A stretch of DNA of 64,000 nt, from positions 481,001 through 545,000 of the forward strand of contig NZ_FJUR01000002.1 in assembly GCF_900067135.1 (NCBI RefSeq), read 5' to 3'. The position numbers and the translations under genes are program-made. This stretch comes from Rhizobium sp. 9140. Lineage in GTDB: Bacteria > Pseudomonadota > Alphaproteobacteria > Rhizobiales > Rhizobiaceae. The notes beneath the pieces were generated by a model that had not been told where the DNA came from, did no database searches, and saw nothing but the letters and a program-made list of their open reading frames with translations. This document shows, one piece after another, positions 8,657 through 17,025 of this stretch. How positions within the stretch are numbered: the first letter of the stretch is position 1; every line of letters begins with the position of its first letter.

Positions 8657-9940
8657 ATGGTCATCGCAGTATTCCTCGGCTCGCTTCTCGGCACCATGGC
8701 ATTGGGCATGCCGATCGCCTTTGCGCTCATCCTGTCCGGGATCGCGCTCATGGTTCACATGGACCTCTTCGACGGGCAGATCGTCGCCCAAACGATCCTG
8801 CAGGGTGCCGACAGCTTCACGCTCATCGCCGTCCCTTTCTTCATGCTGGCCGGCGAGGTCATGAACCAGGGCGGGCTTTCCAAGCGCATCGTCAATCTGG
8901 CGATCGCGCTGGTCGGGCACAAGCGCGGCGGTCTCGGCTTCGTCTGCATTCTCGCAGCCTGCGTTCTTTCCAGCCTCTCCGGCTCGGCGGTGGCGGATGC
9001 AGCGGCGCTCGCTGCCCTGTTGATGCCCATGATGATCAAGTCCGGCCATGATCCGGCCCGCTCGGGCGGTCTCATCGCCTCCTCCGCCATCATCGGCCCG
9101 ATCATCCCGCCCTCCATCGGCTTCATTCTCTACGGCGTGGTCGGCGGCGTCTCCATCACCAAGCTCTTCCTCGCCGGCATCGCGCCGGGCCTGATGATCG
9201 GAGCGGCGCTGTGCATCGCCTGGCTCGTCGTCATCCGCAAGGAAACCTTCGCAATGCCGGCGAAATCCTCCTGGGCGGAGCGCCGGCACGCGCTCGTCTC
9301 GAGCCTCTGGGCGCTAATGCTGCCGGTCATCATCATCTTCGGCCTGAAGTTCGGCGTATTCACGCCGACGGAAGCCGGCGTCGTCGCCGCCGTCTATTCG
9401 CTGTTCGTCGCTATGGTCGTCTACCGCGAATTGACGCCGGGCATGCTGCTCGACGTCTTCACCTCGGCCGCGAAAACCACCGCGATCGTCATGTTCCTGG
9501 TCGCCGCCGCGTCGGTTTCCGCCTGGCTGATCACGATTGCCGACCTGCCTGGCGCCATGGTTGCCCTGCTGGAACCGCTGATGGGCAACCAGACGCTGCT
9601 GCTGATCGCCATCATGGTGCTGATCGTCGCTGTCGGCACCGCCATGGACATGACGCCGACCATCCTCATCCTGACGCCGGTGCTCCTGCCGGTTATCAAA
9701 CAGGCCGGCATCGATCCCGTCTATTTCGGCGTGCTGTTCATCATCAACAATTCCATCGGCCTCATCACGCCGCCGGTCGGAACCGTGCTCAACGTCGTTT
9801 GCGGCGTCGGCAAGATCTCGATGGAAAAGCTCATCCGCGGTGTCTGGCCGTTTATGATCGCGCAGCTGATCGTGCTCATCCTGCTCGTCCTCTTCCCCGT
9901 TCTTGTCACCGGCCCGGCAGCCTTCTTCGCCGGTCGTTGA
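8657..9940 (+). CDS. dctM: TRAP transporter large permease DctM
   Basis: A 427-residue permease of the DctM/SiaM family with about 12 hydrophobic segments. Conserved parts include GMPIAFALILSGIALM near the start, ADSFTLIAVPFFMLAGEVMN, LSGSAVADAAALAALLMPMM, IIPPSIGFILYGVVGGVSI and the late segment LITPPVGTVLNVVCGVGKIS. This is the transporting subunit in the inner membrane. It is preceded by AGGGGGAACGACA just after the dctQ stop. Confidence 0.92.
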   Translation: MVIAVFLGSLLGTMALGMPIAFALILSGIALMVHMDLFDGQIVAQTILQGADSFTLIAVPFFMLAGEVMNQGGLSKRIVNLAIALVGHKRGGLGFVCILAACVLSSLSGSAVADAAALAALLMPMMIKSGHDPARSGGLIASSAIIGPIIPPSIGFILYGVVGGVSITKLFLAGIAPGLMIGAALCIAWLVVIRKETFAMPAKSSWAERRHALVSSLWALMLPVIIIFGLKFGVFTPTEAGVVAAVYSLFVAMVVYRELTPGMLLDVFTSAAKTTAIVMFLVAAASVSAWLITIADLPGAMVALLEPLMGNQTLLLIAIMVLIVAVGTAMDMTPTILILTPVLLPVIKQAGIDPVYFGVLFIINNSIGLITPPVGTVLNVVCGVGKISMEKLIRGVWPFMIAQLIVLILLVLFPVLVTGPAAFFAGR

Positions 9941-10038
9941 TCTCGCCCCTTGCCGCGCCGGTGCCCAAGGGAGGGGCCGGCGGGGAACCAGAAGCAACCA
10001 AGGCGTCGGGAGGCGCCGTTATCCCGGAGGATAAACCC

Positions 10039-11049
10039 ATGAGACTGACCCAATCCATCGCAGCCCTACTGGCCGCAGCATCCATTTTTGGCGCGGCCGG
10101 TGCCCATGCCGAGATCAGCGAGCGGACGATCAAGTTCGCCGCCCAGAACTCCAAGGGCCATCCCCAGGTCATGGGCATGGAGCGCTTCGCCCAGATCGTG
10201 AAGGAAAAGAGCGGCGGCAAGATCGAGGTCAAGCTGTTCCCGGGCGGCACGCTCGGCGGCGACGTCCAGACGCTCGCCTCCGTGCAGGGCGGCATCGTCG
10301 AGATGAGCGTGATGAACGCCGGCATTCTCTCCGGCACCATCAAGGAGTTCGGCGTGGTCGATCTGCCGTTCCTGTTCGGGACGCCTGAAGAGGCCGATGC
10401 CGTCATGGACGGTCCGGTCGGCACCGATCTTTCAGCGCGCCTGCCCGCCCAGCGCCTCGTCGGCCTCGGCTTCTGGGAACTCGGCTTCCGCCATCTCACC
10501 AACAACCGCCATGCGGTCAACACGGTCGAGGACGTGAAGGGCCTGAAGATCCGCACCGTGCAGTCGGCCGTGCCGCTCGCCACCTTCAATGCGCTCGGCG
10601 CCAACGCCATTCCCCTGCCCTATCCCGAGCTTTACAGCGCGCTGGAAACGGGCACCGTCGATGGTCAGGAAAATCCGCTCGCCAATATCGTCAACGCCAA
10701 GTTCACCGAGGTGCAGAAGTATCTGACGCTGACGGGCCACCAGTACAATCCGCAGATCGTGATCGTCTCCAAGGTATTCTGGGACAAGCTGGATGCCGAG
10801 GAGCAGGCCCTGCTGCAGGAGGCCGCCACGCAGGCGCGCGACTATCAGCGCAAGGCCTCGCGCGACGCCAATGCCGGCTTCCTGGCCGAGATCAAGAAGA
10901 GCGGCATGGAGGTCGTTGAACCCACGGCCGAACAGCTTGCCGCTTTCCGCAAGGCCGTCGAGCCGGTGGTCGCACAGTTCCGCGACACGATCGGCGCGGA
11001 AACCGTCGATGCCGTGTTCTCGCAGCTGAAGACGATCCGCGGTCAGTAA
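10039..11049 (+). CDS. dctP: TRAP transporter solute-binding protein DctP
   Basis: A 336-residue periplasmic protein with a signal peptide (MRLTQSIAALLAAASIFGAAGAHA). It has the DctP hallmarks: KFPGGTLGG-like KLFPGGTLGGDVQ, then VVDLPFLFGTPEEADAVMDG, the carboxylate-binding arginine region LKIRTVQSAVPL, and the family signature YPELYSALETGTVDGQENP. The ATG at 10039 follows GGAGG at 10026-10030; the frame is open far upstream but without export signal. The ligand is inferred to be shikimate, quinate or dehydroshikimate from the two enzymes downstream. Confidence 0.92.
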   Translation: MRLTQSIAALLAAASIFGAAGAHAEISERTIKFAAQNSKGHPQVMGMERFAQIVKEKSGGKIEVKLFPGGTLGGDVQTLASVQGGIVEMSVMNAGILSGTIKEFGVVDLPFLFGTPEEADAVMDGPVGTDLSARLPAQRLVGLGFWELGFRHLTNNRHAVNTVEDVKGLKIRTVQSAVPLATFNALGANAIPLPYPELYSALETGTVDGQENPLANIVNAKFTEVQKYLTLTGHQYNPQIVIVSKVFWDKLDAEEQALLQEAATQARDYQRKASRDANAGFLAEIKKSGMEVVEPTAEQLAAFRKAVEPVVAQFRDTIGAETVDAVFSQLKTIRGQ

Positions 11050-11075
11050 CACGACCAGCGGCAAAGACAGGCGGT

Positions 11076-11096
11076 AAGGCGGGACGATCCGCCTTT
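11076..11096 (+). terminator. Hairpin between dctP and the dehydrogenase gene
   Basis: AAGGCGG at 11076-11082 pairs with CCGCCTT at 11089-11095 and is followed by TT. It could lower expression of the enzymes relative to the transporter rather than end the operon, because the next gene on the same strand starts only 33 bp later. Confidence 0.5.
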
Positions 11097-11128
11097 CCAC
11101 TCCCCATCCACGAGCCGAAGGAGGGCAC

Positions 11129-12034
11129 ATGCTCGATCGATCCACCCGCACGATACAGGTCGGCCTTATCGGCAGCGGCATTCAGCTCTCACGCTCCCCA
11201 GCCATGCACGAGGCGGAAGGCCGGGAGAACGGCGTGGCGCTCTCCTATGAGCTGATCGACCTCGACCGGCTGGGTGCCGGCGCGAAGGCTGGGCACGGGG
11301 CTGGGGTCGGCGTCGGCGTCGAAGCGCTCGGCGACATCCTGCGCGATGTCGAGAACCGCGGCTTTGCCGGCGTCAACGTCACGCATCCGGCAAAACAGGC
11401 CGTCATCCCCCATCTCCACGCCCTGTCGCCGGAAGCCGAAGCGCTCGGCGCCGTCAATACGGTCGTCCTCAGGGATGGTCGCCGGATCGGCCATAATACG
11501 GACTGCTCGGGATTTGCAGAGGGCTTCCGCCGCGCGCTGCCGCAGGCCGATCTATCCTCCGCCGTCCAGCTCGGCGCCGGCGGCGCCGGCGCAGCCGTCG
11601 CTCACGCCATGCTGCAGCTCGGCACGAAGCAACTGACGATCTTCGACAATGACGCCGCACGCGCCGAAGCATTGGCGCAACGGCTTTCCCCTCTCTTTCC
11701 AAAGGCTTCCGTCGATGTCGGCGACGACCTCTCGGCGGCCATGGCTAGCGCAAGCGGCCTCGTGCATGCGACGCCGACGGGTACGGCGGCGCATCCGGGC
11801 CTGCCCCTGCCGGGCGATTTCCTCGACACCCGTCATTTCGTCGCCGAGATCGTCTATTTCCCGCTCGAAACCGAGCTTTTGCGGCTCGCCCGCGCCAAAG
11901 GCTGCGCCACCGTCGATGGCGGCGGCATGGCCGTGTTCCAGGCGGTCGGTGCCTTCCGCCTCTTCACGGGCATCGAGCCGGACGCTGCGCGCATGCTCGC
12001 CCACTTCGCTGCCATGGGTACCAGCGGTACCTGA
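11129..12034 (+). CDS. Shikimate/quinate dehydrogenase (catabolic AroE paralogue)
   Basis: A 301-residue NAD(P)-dependent dehydrogenase of the AroE/YdiB/QuiB family, converting shikimate (or quinate) to its 3-dehydro form. The substrate site is visible as GSGIQLSRSPAMHE (SRS at 21-23), the catalytic lysine in FAGVNVTHPAKQAV and the Asp in GHNTDCSGF. The Rossmann motif is LGAGGAGAAVAHAM. Next to a TRAP transporter and a dehydroshikimate dehydratase, it is more likely catabolic than biosynthetic. A low-complexity stretch of Gly, Ala and Val (AGAKAGHGAGVGVGVEA, about residues 49-66) is not usual in the family and looks like a local repeat expansion. Confidence 0.85.
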   Translation: MLDRSTRTIQVGLIGSGIQLSRSPAMHEAEGRENGVALSYELIDLDRLGAGAKAGHGAGVGVGVEALGDILRDVENRGFAGVNVTHPAKQAVIPHLHALSPEAEALGAVNTVVLRDGRRIGHNTDCSGFAEGFRRALPQADLSSAVQLGAGGAGAAVAHAMLQLGTKQLTIFDNDAARAEALAQRLSPLFPKASVDVGDDLSAAMASASGLVHATPTGTAAHPGLPLPGDFLDTRHFVAEIVYFPLETELLRLARAKGCATVDGGGMAVFQAVGAFRLFTGIEPDAARMLAHFAAMGTSGT

Positions 12035-12078
12035 GACATCCTCACCATGACGCCGCTCGCTGAACAGGGAACACGCCG

Positions 12079-13962
12079 ATGAAAACCTCGATTGCCACCG
12101 TGTCCATCTCCGGCGACCTGTCGGAGAAACTTTCAGCGATAGCTGCTGCCGGCTTCGGCGCCGTGGAAATCTTCGAGAACGACTTTCTCGCCTTCAATCA
12201 CGGGCCGAAAGACGTCGGCCGGATGGTTCGCGACGCGGGCCTCGAAATTTGCCTGTTCCAGCCCTTCCGCGACTTCGAGGGCCTGCCCGAACCCCAGCGG
12301 AGCCGCGCCTTCGAACGGGCGAAACGCAAGTTCGAGACGATGAACGAGCTTGACACCGACCTCATCCTCATCTGCTCCAACGTCTCGCCGCTTGCCCTCG
12401 GCGGCATCGACCGCGCGGCGGACGATCTGCGCGCACTCGGCGACATCGCCCGCGAACATGGCGTCCGCATCGGTTACGAGGCGCTTGCCTGGGGTCGCTA
12501 CATCAACGACCATCGCGATGCCTGGGAGATCGTGCGGCGCGCCGACCACAGCCATGTCGGCCTGATCCTCGATAGCTTCCACTCGCTGGCGCGCGGCATC
12601 GACAGCGCCTCGATCCGCTCCATCCCCAAGGACAAGATCTTCATCGTCCAGATGGCGGACGCGCCGAAGCTCGATCTCGACCTTCTGTCCTGGAGCCGCC
12701 ATTACCGCAACATGCCGGGTCAGGGCGACCTTCCCGTCGCCGACTTCATGGCAGCCATCGAGGCAACCGGTTATGACGGCTACTACTCGCTCGAGATTTT
12801 CAACGACCAGTTCCGCGCGGGCTCTGCACAGCAGACCGCCGTCGATGGGCGGCGCTCGCTGATCTACATGATGGACCGGCTGAAGGCCGAAGGGCGTGCG
12901 GTGAAAGGTCCGTCAGAGCCGAACCCTTTGCCACCGCCGGCGCGCACAGCCGGCATATCCTTTGTCGAGTTCGCCACCGACATGCAATCCGCCGTGCCGC
13001 TATCGACATTGCTCCAGTCCATCGGTTTCCGCCATGCTGGCCGTCATCGCTCGAAGGATGTCGATCTCTATACGCAGAACGACCTGCGCGTCGTCATCAA
13101 CACGGAAACCGAGGGAATGGCGCATTCCGCCTATGTCGTGCACGGAACCAACGTCTCGGCGCTGGGGCTGCGCATGGCGGACGTGCGGCAGGGCATGGCC
13201 CGCGCGGCCGGCCTGCTGGCAACCCCCTACAAGCAACCTGTCGGGCCGGGCGAGCTTGAGCTGCCGGCCCTGTTCGGCATGGGCGGCAGCCTCCTTCATC
13301 TGGTACCGGAGGATGCGGCGCTCGACCGGCAGTGGGAGACGGACTTTGCGCTCGAACCCGGCTGGAACCGACATTCCGGTGCGGGCTTGAAGGCGGTCGA
13401 TCATATCGCCCAGACCGTGCGCTACGAGGACATTCTTTCCTGGACCCTGTTCTACCGCTCGATCTTCGACCTGAAGCCGCTGCCGCCGGTCGAGGTGCCA
13501 GATCCCGGTGGCCTCGTGCTCAGCCAGGTCCTGCAGAACGACGACGCCAGCCTGCGCATCGTTCTCAACGGTTCGCAATCCATGCGCACACTCTCGTCCC
13601 GCTTCGTGTCGCAGTTCGTCGGGCCGGGCGTCCAGCATGTGGCCTTCGCAACGTCTGACATTTTTAAGACGGTCGAGGCCCTGCGCGCCAGCGGCGTTTC
13701 CCTGCTGCCGATCTCCGGCAATTACTATGACGATCTCGATGCCAAGTTCGACATCGCGGCGGAGACGCTTGCTGCCATGCGCGCGGGCAATATCCTCTAT
13801 GATCGCGACGAAGACGGCGAGTATTTCCAGATCTATCTCGGCACGCTGGAAGGCGGCTTCTTCTTCGAGATCGTCGAGCGGCGCGGCTATCGCGGGCTCG
13901 GGGCGGCCAACGCCGCGATCCGCCTGACCACGCAGGCCCGCCAGTCGCCGCTGCCGGCTTAG
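12079..13962 (+). CDS. 3-dehydroshikimate dehydratase fused to HPPD-like domain (QuiC1 type)
   Basis: A 627-residue two-domain protein. Residues 1-285 form a sugar-phosphate-isomerase-like TIM barrel. Its four metal ligands are visible as E134 (IGYEALAWG), D165 (LILDSFHSL), Q191 (FIVQMADAP) and E239 (YYSLEIFND), the set known for dehydroshikimate dehydratase. Residues about 290-610 form a VOC domain like 4-hydroxyphenylpyruvate dioxygenase, with the candidate metal ligands His (KAVDHIAQ), His (GVQHVAFA) and Glu (FFFEIVERRGYRG). The dehydratase makes protocatechuate from 3-dehydroshikimate in the cytoplasm. In the related P. putida protein QuiC1 the HPPD-like half does not have a settled activity. 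It ends the operon, 44 bp after the dehydrogenase. Confidence 0.9.
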   Translation: MKTSIATVSISGDLSEKLSAIAAAGFGAVEIFENDFLAFNHGPKDVGRMVRDAGLEICLFQPFRDFEGLPEPQRSRAFERAKRKFETMNELDTDLILICSNVSPLALGGIDRAADDLRALGDIAREHGVRIGYEALAWGRYINDHRDAWEIVRRADHSHVGLILDSFHSLARGIDSASIRSIPKDKIFIVQMADAPKLDLDLLSWSRHYRNMPGQGDLPVADFMAAIEATGYDGYYSLEIFNDQFRAGSAQQTAVDGRRSLIYMMDRLKAEGRAVKGPSEPNPLPPPARTAGISFVEFATDMQSAVPLSTLLQSIGFRHAGRHRSKDVDLYTQNDLRVVINTETEGMAHSAYVVHGTNVSALGLRMADVRQGMARAAGLLATPYKQPVGPGELELPALFGMGGSLLHLVPEDAALDRQWETDFALEPGWNRHSGAGLKAVDHIAQTVRYEDILSWTLFYRSIFDLKPLPPVEVPDPGGLVLSQVLQNDDASLRIVLNGSQSMRTLSSRFVSQFVGPGVQHVAFATSDIFKTVEALRASGVSLLPISGNYYDDLDAKFDIAAETLAAMRAGNILYDRDEDGEYFQIYLGTLEGGFFFEIVERRGYRGLGAANAAIRLTTQARQSPLPA

Positions 13963-13995
13963 CGACGCGGTTTGACGGCCCTGACAGTGCCGAAA

Positions 13996-14025
13996 AAGGG
14001 ACCCGCATGTAGGAGCAGGCCCCTT
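13996..14025 (+). terminator. Hairpin between convergent genes
   Basis: AAGGG(A)CC at 13996-14003 pairs imperfectly with GGCCCCTT at 14018-14025. It lies between the dehydratase gene and the convergent PepSY gene and may serve both. Confidence 0.4.
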
Positions 14026-14030
14026 CGTCG

Positions 14031-15398
14031 TCACGCGAACACCCGCCTCAATGCCGGCACGCGGCGGATGAGGAGGACGTCGAGAGCGATCATCACGACG
14101 AGCAGCAGGCCCGACAGCGGAAACAGGACCCCGAAGACGACCGCCATGCCCCACAAAACGCCATAGACCCTGCGGCTCGCGGGATAGGGGGGAACGCCGA
14201 GGCGGCCGGACGGCCGGCGCTTGAGCCACATGACGACGGCGGCGACCGAGGAGAGGATGATGGCGAAACAGGTCGCGAGCATCAGCAACTGGTTCAACAG
14301 GCCGAATTCCTGCCCCATATGGATGTTGATCGCAAACTCGGTGAGCTTGGCGACCGGGCCGTAATCGGCATAGCCGATATCGACCAGCGGCTGGCCGCTA
14401 TATTGATCGATATGGATCGTGCGCACCTGCGAAAGATCGTCGGGGTATACAGCGGTGGTGAAAACGCCGGCCGCGTCAGTGGGAAGCGTCACCTCGTATC
14501 CCGCCGCCATGCCGCGCGCGTGTGCGATCTCGACGATCCTGTCGATACCGAGCGGCGCATCCATAGCGTGGTGCGACATCGGCATCGGAGAGGCTTCCAT
14601 CGTCCAGCCGACCGTCTGCATGGCATGCTGGGCATGCTCGCTCGATGTCGGCACGTTGTCCCACAGTGCGGCGGGGTAGCCGGTGCCGGTCGCCACCGTC
14701 AGTTCCGTCAGCTTGCCGCCCCAGAAGGAGGACCAGGGCAGGCCCGACAGCGCGAGGAAGGCGATGAACCCGCCGGCGACCGCCCCGGTCACGGCATGCG
14801 TGTCGCGCCAGAACACCCGGCGCGACGGCGTTCCCCGCACGGTCAGGACACCACCGGTCTGCCGGCGCGGCCACCAGAGATAGACGCCGGAGACGACGAG
14901 AATGATCGCGAACCCCGCCATCGCCTCAATCACGCGGTTGGCATAGGCACCGAAATACTCAAGGCTGTGCAGCTTGCGCACGACCTCATTGAACTCCTGC
15001 GTCTTCAGCATCGTGTCGAGAACGGCACCCGTATAGGGGTTGAGGAACACATAGGCCGCGCCCGCATCCGTCGCGAATGTCACGCGAGCCGACGCGGTCG
15101 GGCTGACGGGTGGCCGATAGGCCTTTACCCGCGCGTCGGGATAGAGTGTCTGCGCCCTGGCAATCAAGGTGCTGGGAGCCTGCTGCGGCGTGGTCTCCTC
15201 GGCAACCATCGTCCGCGACGCAAAGGCCGTGCGGTCGATCTCGTCGCGGAAGAGGTAGAGTGAGCCGGTGACGGCAAGCAGGATCATGAACGGCACGGCA
15301 ATGAGGCCGGCATAGAAATGCCATCGCCAGACGGCGCGGTAGGTATCGACAGAAAGCGCGGAAACGCTTGCCTGACGGGAGGTGGTAAGGTCTGTCAT
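14031..15398 (-). CDS. PepSY-domain (PiuB-like) inner membrane protein
   Basis: A 455-residue protein of the PepSY-associated TM family, often linked to iron or metal-siderophore uptake and perhaps to reduction of the imported complex. The N-terminus shows YRAVWRWHFYAGLIAVPFMI with a first membrane segment at about residues 28-50, then PepSY-like periplasmic stretches (for example ATDAGAAYVFLNPYTGAVLD), a second segment near EAMAGFAIILVVSGVYLWWPRR, and two to three more near the C-terminus. The ATG at 15398 follows AGGATTG. It is downstream of a DUF2946 gene on the same strand, and both are divergent from a FecBCDE-type importer. Confidence 0.82.
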   Translation of the reverse strand: MTDLTTSRQASVSALSVDTYRAVWRWHFYAGLIAVPFMILLAVTGSLYLFRDEIDRTAFASRTMVAEETTPQQAPSTLIARAQTLYPDARVKAYRPPVSPTASARVTFATDAGAAYVFLNPYTGAVLDTMLKTQEFNEVVRKLHSLEYFGAYANRVIEAMAGFAIILVVSGVYLWWPRRQTGGVLTVRGTPSRRVFWRDTHAVTGAVAGGFIAFLALSGLPWSSFWGGKLTELTVATGTGYPAALWDNVPTSSEHAQHAMQTVGWTMEASPMPMSHHAMDAPLGIDRIVEIAHARGMAAGYEVTLPTDAAGVFTTAVYPDDLSQVRTIHIDQYSGQPLVDIGYADYGPVAKLTEFAINIHMGQEFGLLNQLLMLATCFAIILSSVAAVVMWLKRRPSGRLGVPPYPASRRVYGVLWGMAVVFGVLFPLSGLLLVVMIALDVLLIRRVPALRRVFA

Positions 15399-15544
15399 CG
15401 TCAATCCTGGGATTGGACCGCATGCCGCCGTCGGAGACGTTCGGGAACGGCCGAAAAAGCTTGAGGCTTCGACATGCCGATGCGCCGGGAGCGCACAGGA
15501 TGTGTTTGCCATCGATGGCGGGCACAGCGCCCGCAAGGTGCTTT

Positions 15545-15922
15545 TCAGACCGGTGGCCCCTGCGCGTCATACCGCCTGACATCCGTCGAGGCGGACAGGA
15601 TGACGGCATCGTCGGCGCGTATCTCCACGGCGACGGAGAAGCGGATGGGAAAGCCTATATCGTCGGAGGGTGCCAGCACCGTCTGCGCCTGCACGCCGGC
15701 GTGACAGAGCTTGCTGCACGGGCATTCCTGATGTTGATGGCCATCGGCGGGCCGATGCGCCCCATGGTCGGCAGCGCAGAGGACCGAAAAGGGGTCCGGC
15801 GCCGCCATCACGGCACTCGACCATCCCGTCACCAGCGTCTGGATCGCGAACGACAGCGCCAGCAGGATGCCCAGGAGAGCCCCCGATTGTCTGTCTGCGA
15901 TGATACGGCGCCAGAACGTCAT
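15545..15922 (-). CDS. DUF2946-like small exported protein
   Basis: About 125 residues. An N-terminal hydrophobic segment (ALLGILLALSFAIQTLVTGW) is followed by a short Cys/His-rich stretch, LCAADHGAHRPADGHQHQEC and PCSKLCHAG, typical of DUF2946 proteins found beside copper or iron uptake genes. The His/Cys content suggests metal binding at the outer face of the inner membrane. The start at 15922 (MTFWRR) is chosen because the membrane segment follows at the usual distance; the frame is open to 16003. It is 146 bp upstream of the PepSY gene. Confidence 0.6.
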   Translation of the reverse strand: MTFWRRIIADRQSGALLGILLALSFAIQTLVTGWSSAVMAAPDPFSVLCAADHGAHRPADGHQHQECPCSKLCHAGVQAQTVLAPSDDIGFPIRFSVAVEIRADDAVILSASTDVRRYDAQGPPV

Positions 15923-16058
15923 GACTGTCGAATGCCACAGTTCCCGCCATCTGTCATCGCGACATCTTGTGCACAGGTTGTTTGCAAGAACGGACGGGAT
16001 CATCGATCATCCCGCACCATATCCGAACCGTGATCAGGCCAATTCGCTCCCGACCCCG

Positions 16059-16094
16059 TTGACAGGATGGTGCTTCGTAATGTTATTACATTTA
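16059..16094 (+). promoter_or_regulatory. Promoter with Zur-box-like site GTAATGTTATTACATTTA
   Basis: TTGACA at 16059-16064 is a good -35 box, with a possible -10 (GTTATT) 17 bases later. Overlapping the -10 is GTAATGTTATTACATTTA (16077-16094), an imperfect dyad with AATGT and ACATT half sites. This resembles Zur boxes recalled for Agrobacterium and related bacteria. The site lies between the divergent DUF2946/PepSY genes and the ABC operon, so it could control both. The match is by eye. Confidence 0.5.
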
Positions 16095-16231
16095 TGTCGA
16101 TTGTAGATGGGTTCGGGGGACGCAACATGTTTTACCTTCAGGGAAAAGACGGCTAGATGATCCGCATATCGCTCCCGGCACGTCTCCTCGCTCACGACGA
16201 TACGCTGTCTGCCGAAGAAGAAGGACGCCAC

Positions 16232-17008
16232 GTGCACGATGTGACCCTGTCAGCGCGTGGTCTCGGATGGTCGATCCGGGATGCACGGATCCTGCAGGGT
16301 GTTTCGCTGGCGCTCGGTCAGGGCGACCGGCTGGCGATCGTCGGCCCCAACGGCGCGGGCAAGACGACGCTGCTCCAGCTTCTCTCCGGCATGCTGCAGC
16401 CGACGACGGGCGCGGTTTCGCTGGTCGGGCGGCCGCTTGCCTCCATGACGCCGCAGGAGCGAGCCCGGCTGACGGCGGTGGTCGGACAGTCAGACCAGCC
16501 CGACCACCGCATCCGCGTGCGCGACTATGTCGAACTCGGCCGCATTCCCCACACGCAGCGGGCGACGCGCGCGCAGGAACGACAGCTGGTCGAAGACGCG
16601 CTGGAGCGCACCGGCCTTTCAGCGCTCGCCGCGCGTGCGATGGGGTCGCTCTCCGGCGGAGAACGGCAGAGGGCGCAGATCGCCCGGGCGCTGGCGCAGG
16701 CGCCCCGCATCCTGTTTCTCGACGAGCCGACGAACCATCTCGATCCTCTGGCACGCCGCACGCTGCTGTCTCTGGTCGCGGAACTGGATGTCACGGTCGT
16801 TGCTGTCCTTCACGACCTGCATCTCGTTCCCGATTTCGCGACCCATGTCGTGGTGCTGAAAGACGGACGGCCTGTGGCCAGCGGACCGGTTGCCGCCGCC
16901 CTGTCGAGAAGCGTCGTCCGCGACGTCTTCGGCATCGATCTTCTGCGCCTGCCGCATCCGCATGAAGATCGCGAACTCACGGTCTTCGACATCGCAGCCC
17001 CTCTCTGA
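16232..17008 (+). CDS. FecE-type ABC transporter ATP-binding protein
   Basis: A 258-residue ATPase of the iron-siderophore/cobalamin/heme class. It has Walker A VGPNGAGKTTLLQLL (about residues 37-51), the Q-loop VVGQSDQPDH, signature GSLSGGERQRAQIARAL, Walker B RILFLDEPTNHLD and the H-loop VAVLHDLHL. The GTG at 16232 is preferred because AAGGA lies 5 bases upstream; an ATG at 16157 would add 25 residues unlike the family. It is first in a three-gene operon with a binding protein and a permease. A Zur-like site upstream hints at zinc or a zinc complex rather than iron. Confidence 0.85.
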   Translation: MHDVTLSARGLGWSIRDARILQGVSLALGQGDRLAIVGPNGAGKTTLLQLLSGMLQPTTGAVSLVGRPLASMTPQERARLTAVVGQSDQPDHRIRVRDYVELGRIPHTQRATRAQERQLVEDALERTGLSALAARAMGSLSGGERQRAQIARALAQAPRILFLDEPTNHLDPLARRTLLSLVAELDVTVVAVLHDLHLVPDFATHVVVLKDGRPVASGPVAAALSRSVVRDVFGIDLLRLPHPHEDRELTVFDIAAPL

Positions 17009-17025
17009 ACCTCGGAGCCTCTTCC

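Noticed and set aside
9211..10038. A long in-frame extension upstream of the first dctP
   Set aside because: It overlaps dctM in another frame; the signal peptide and ribosome binding site place the start at 10039.
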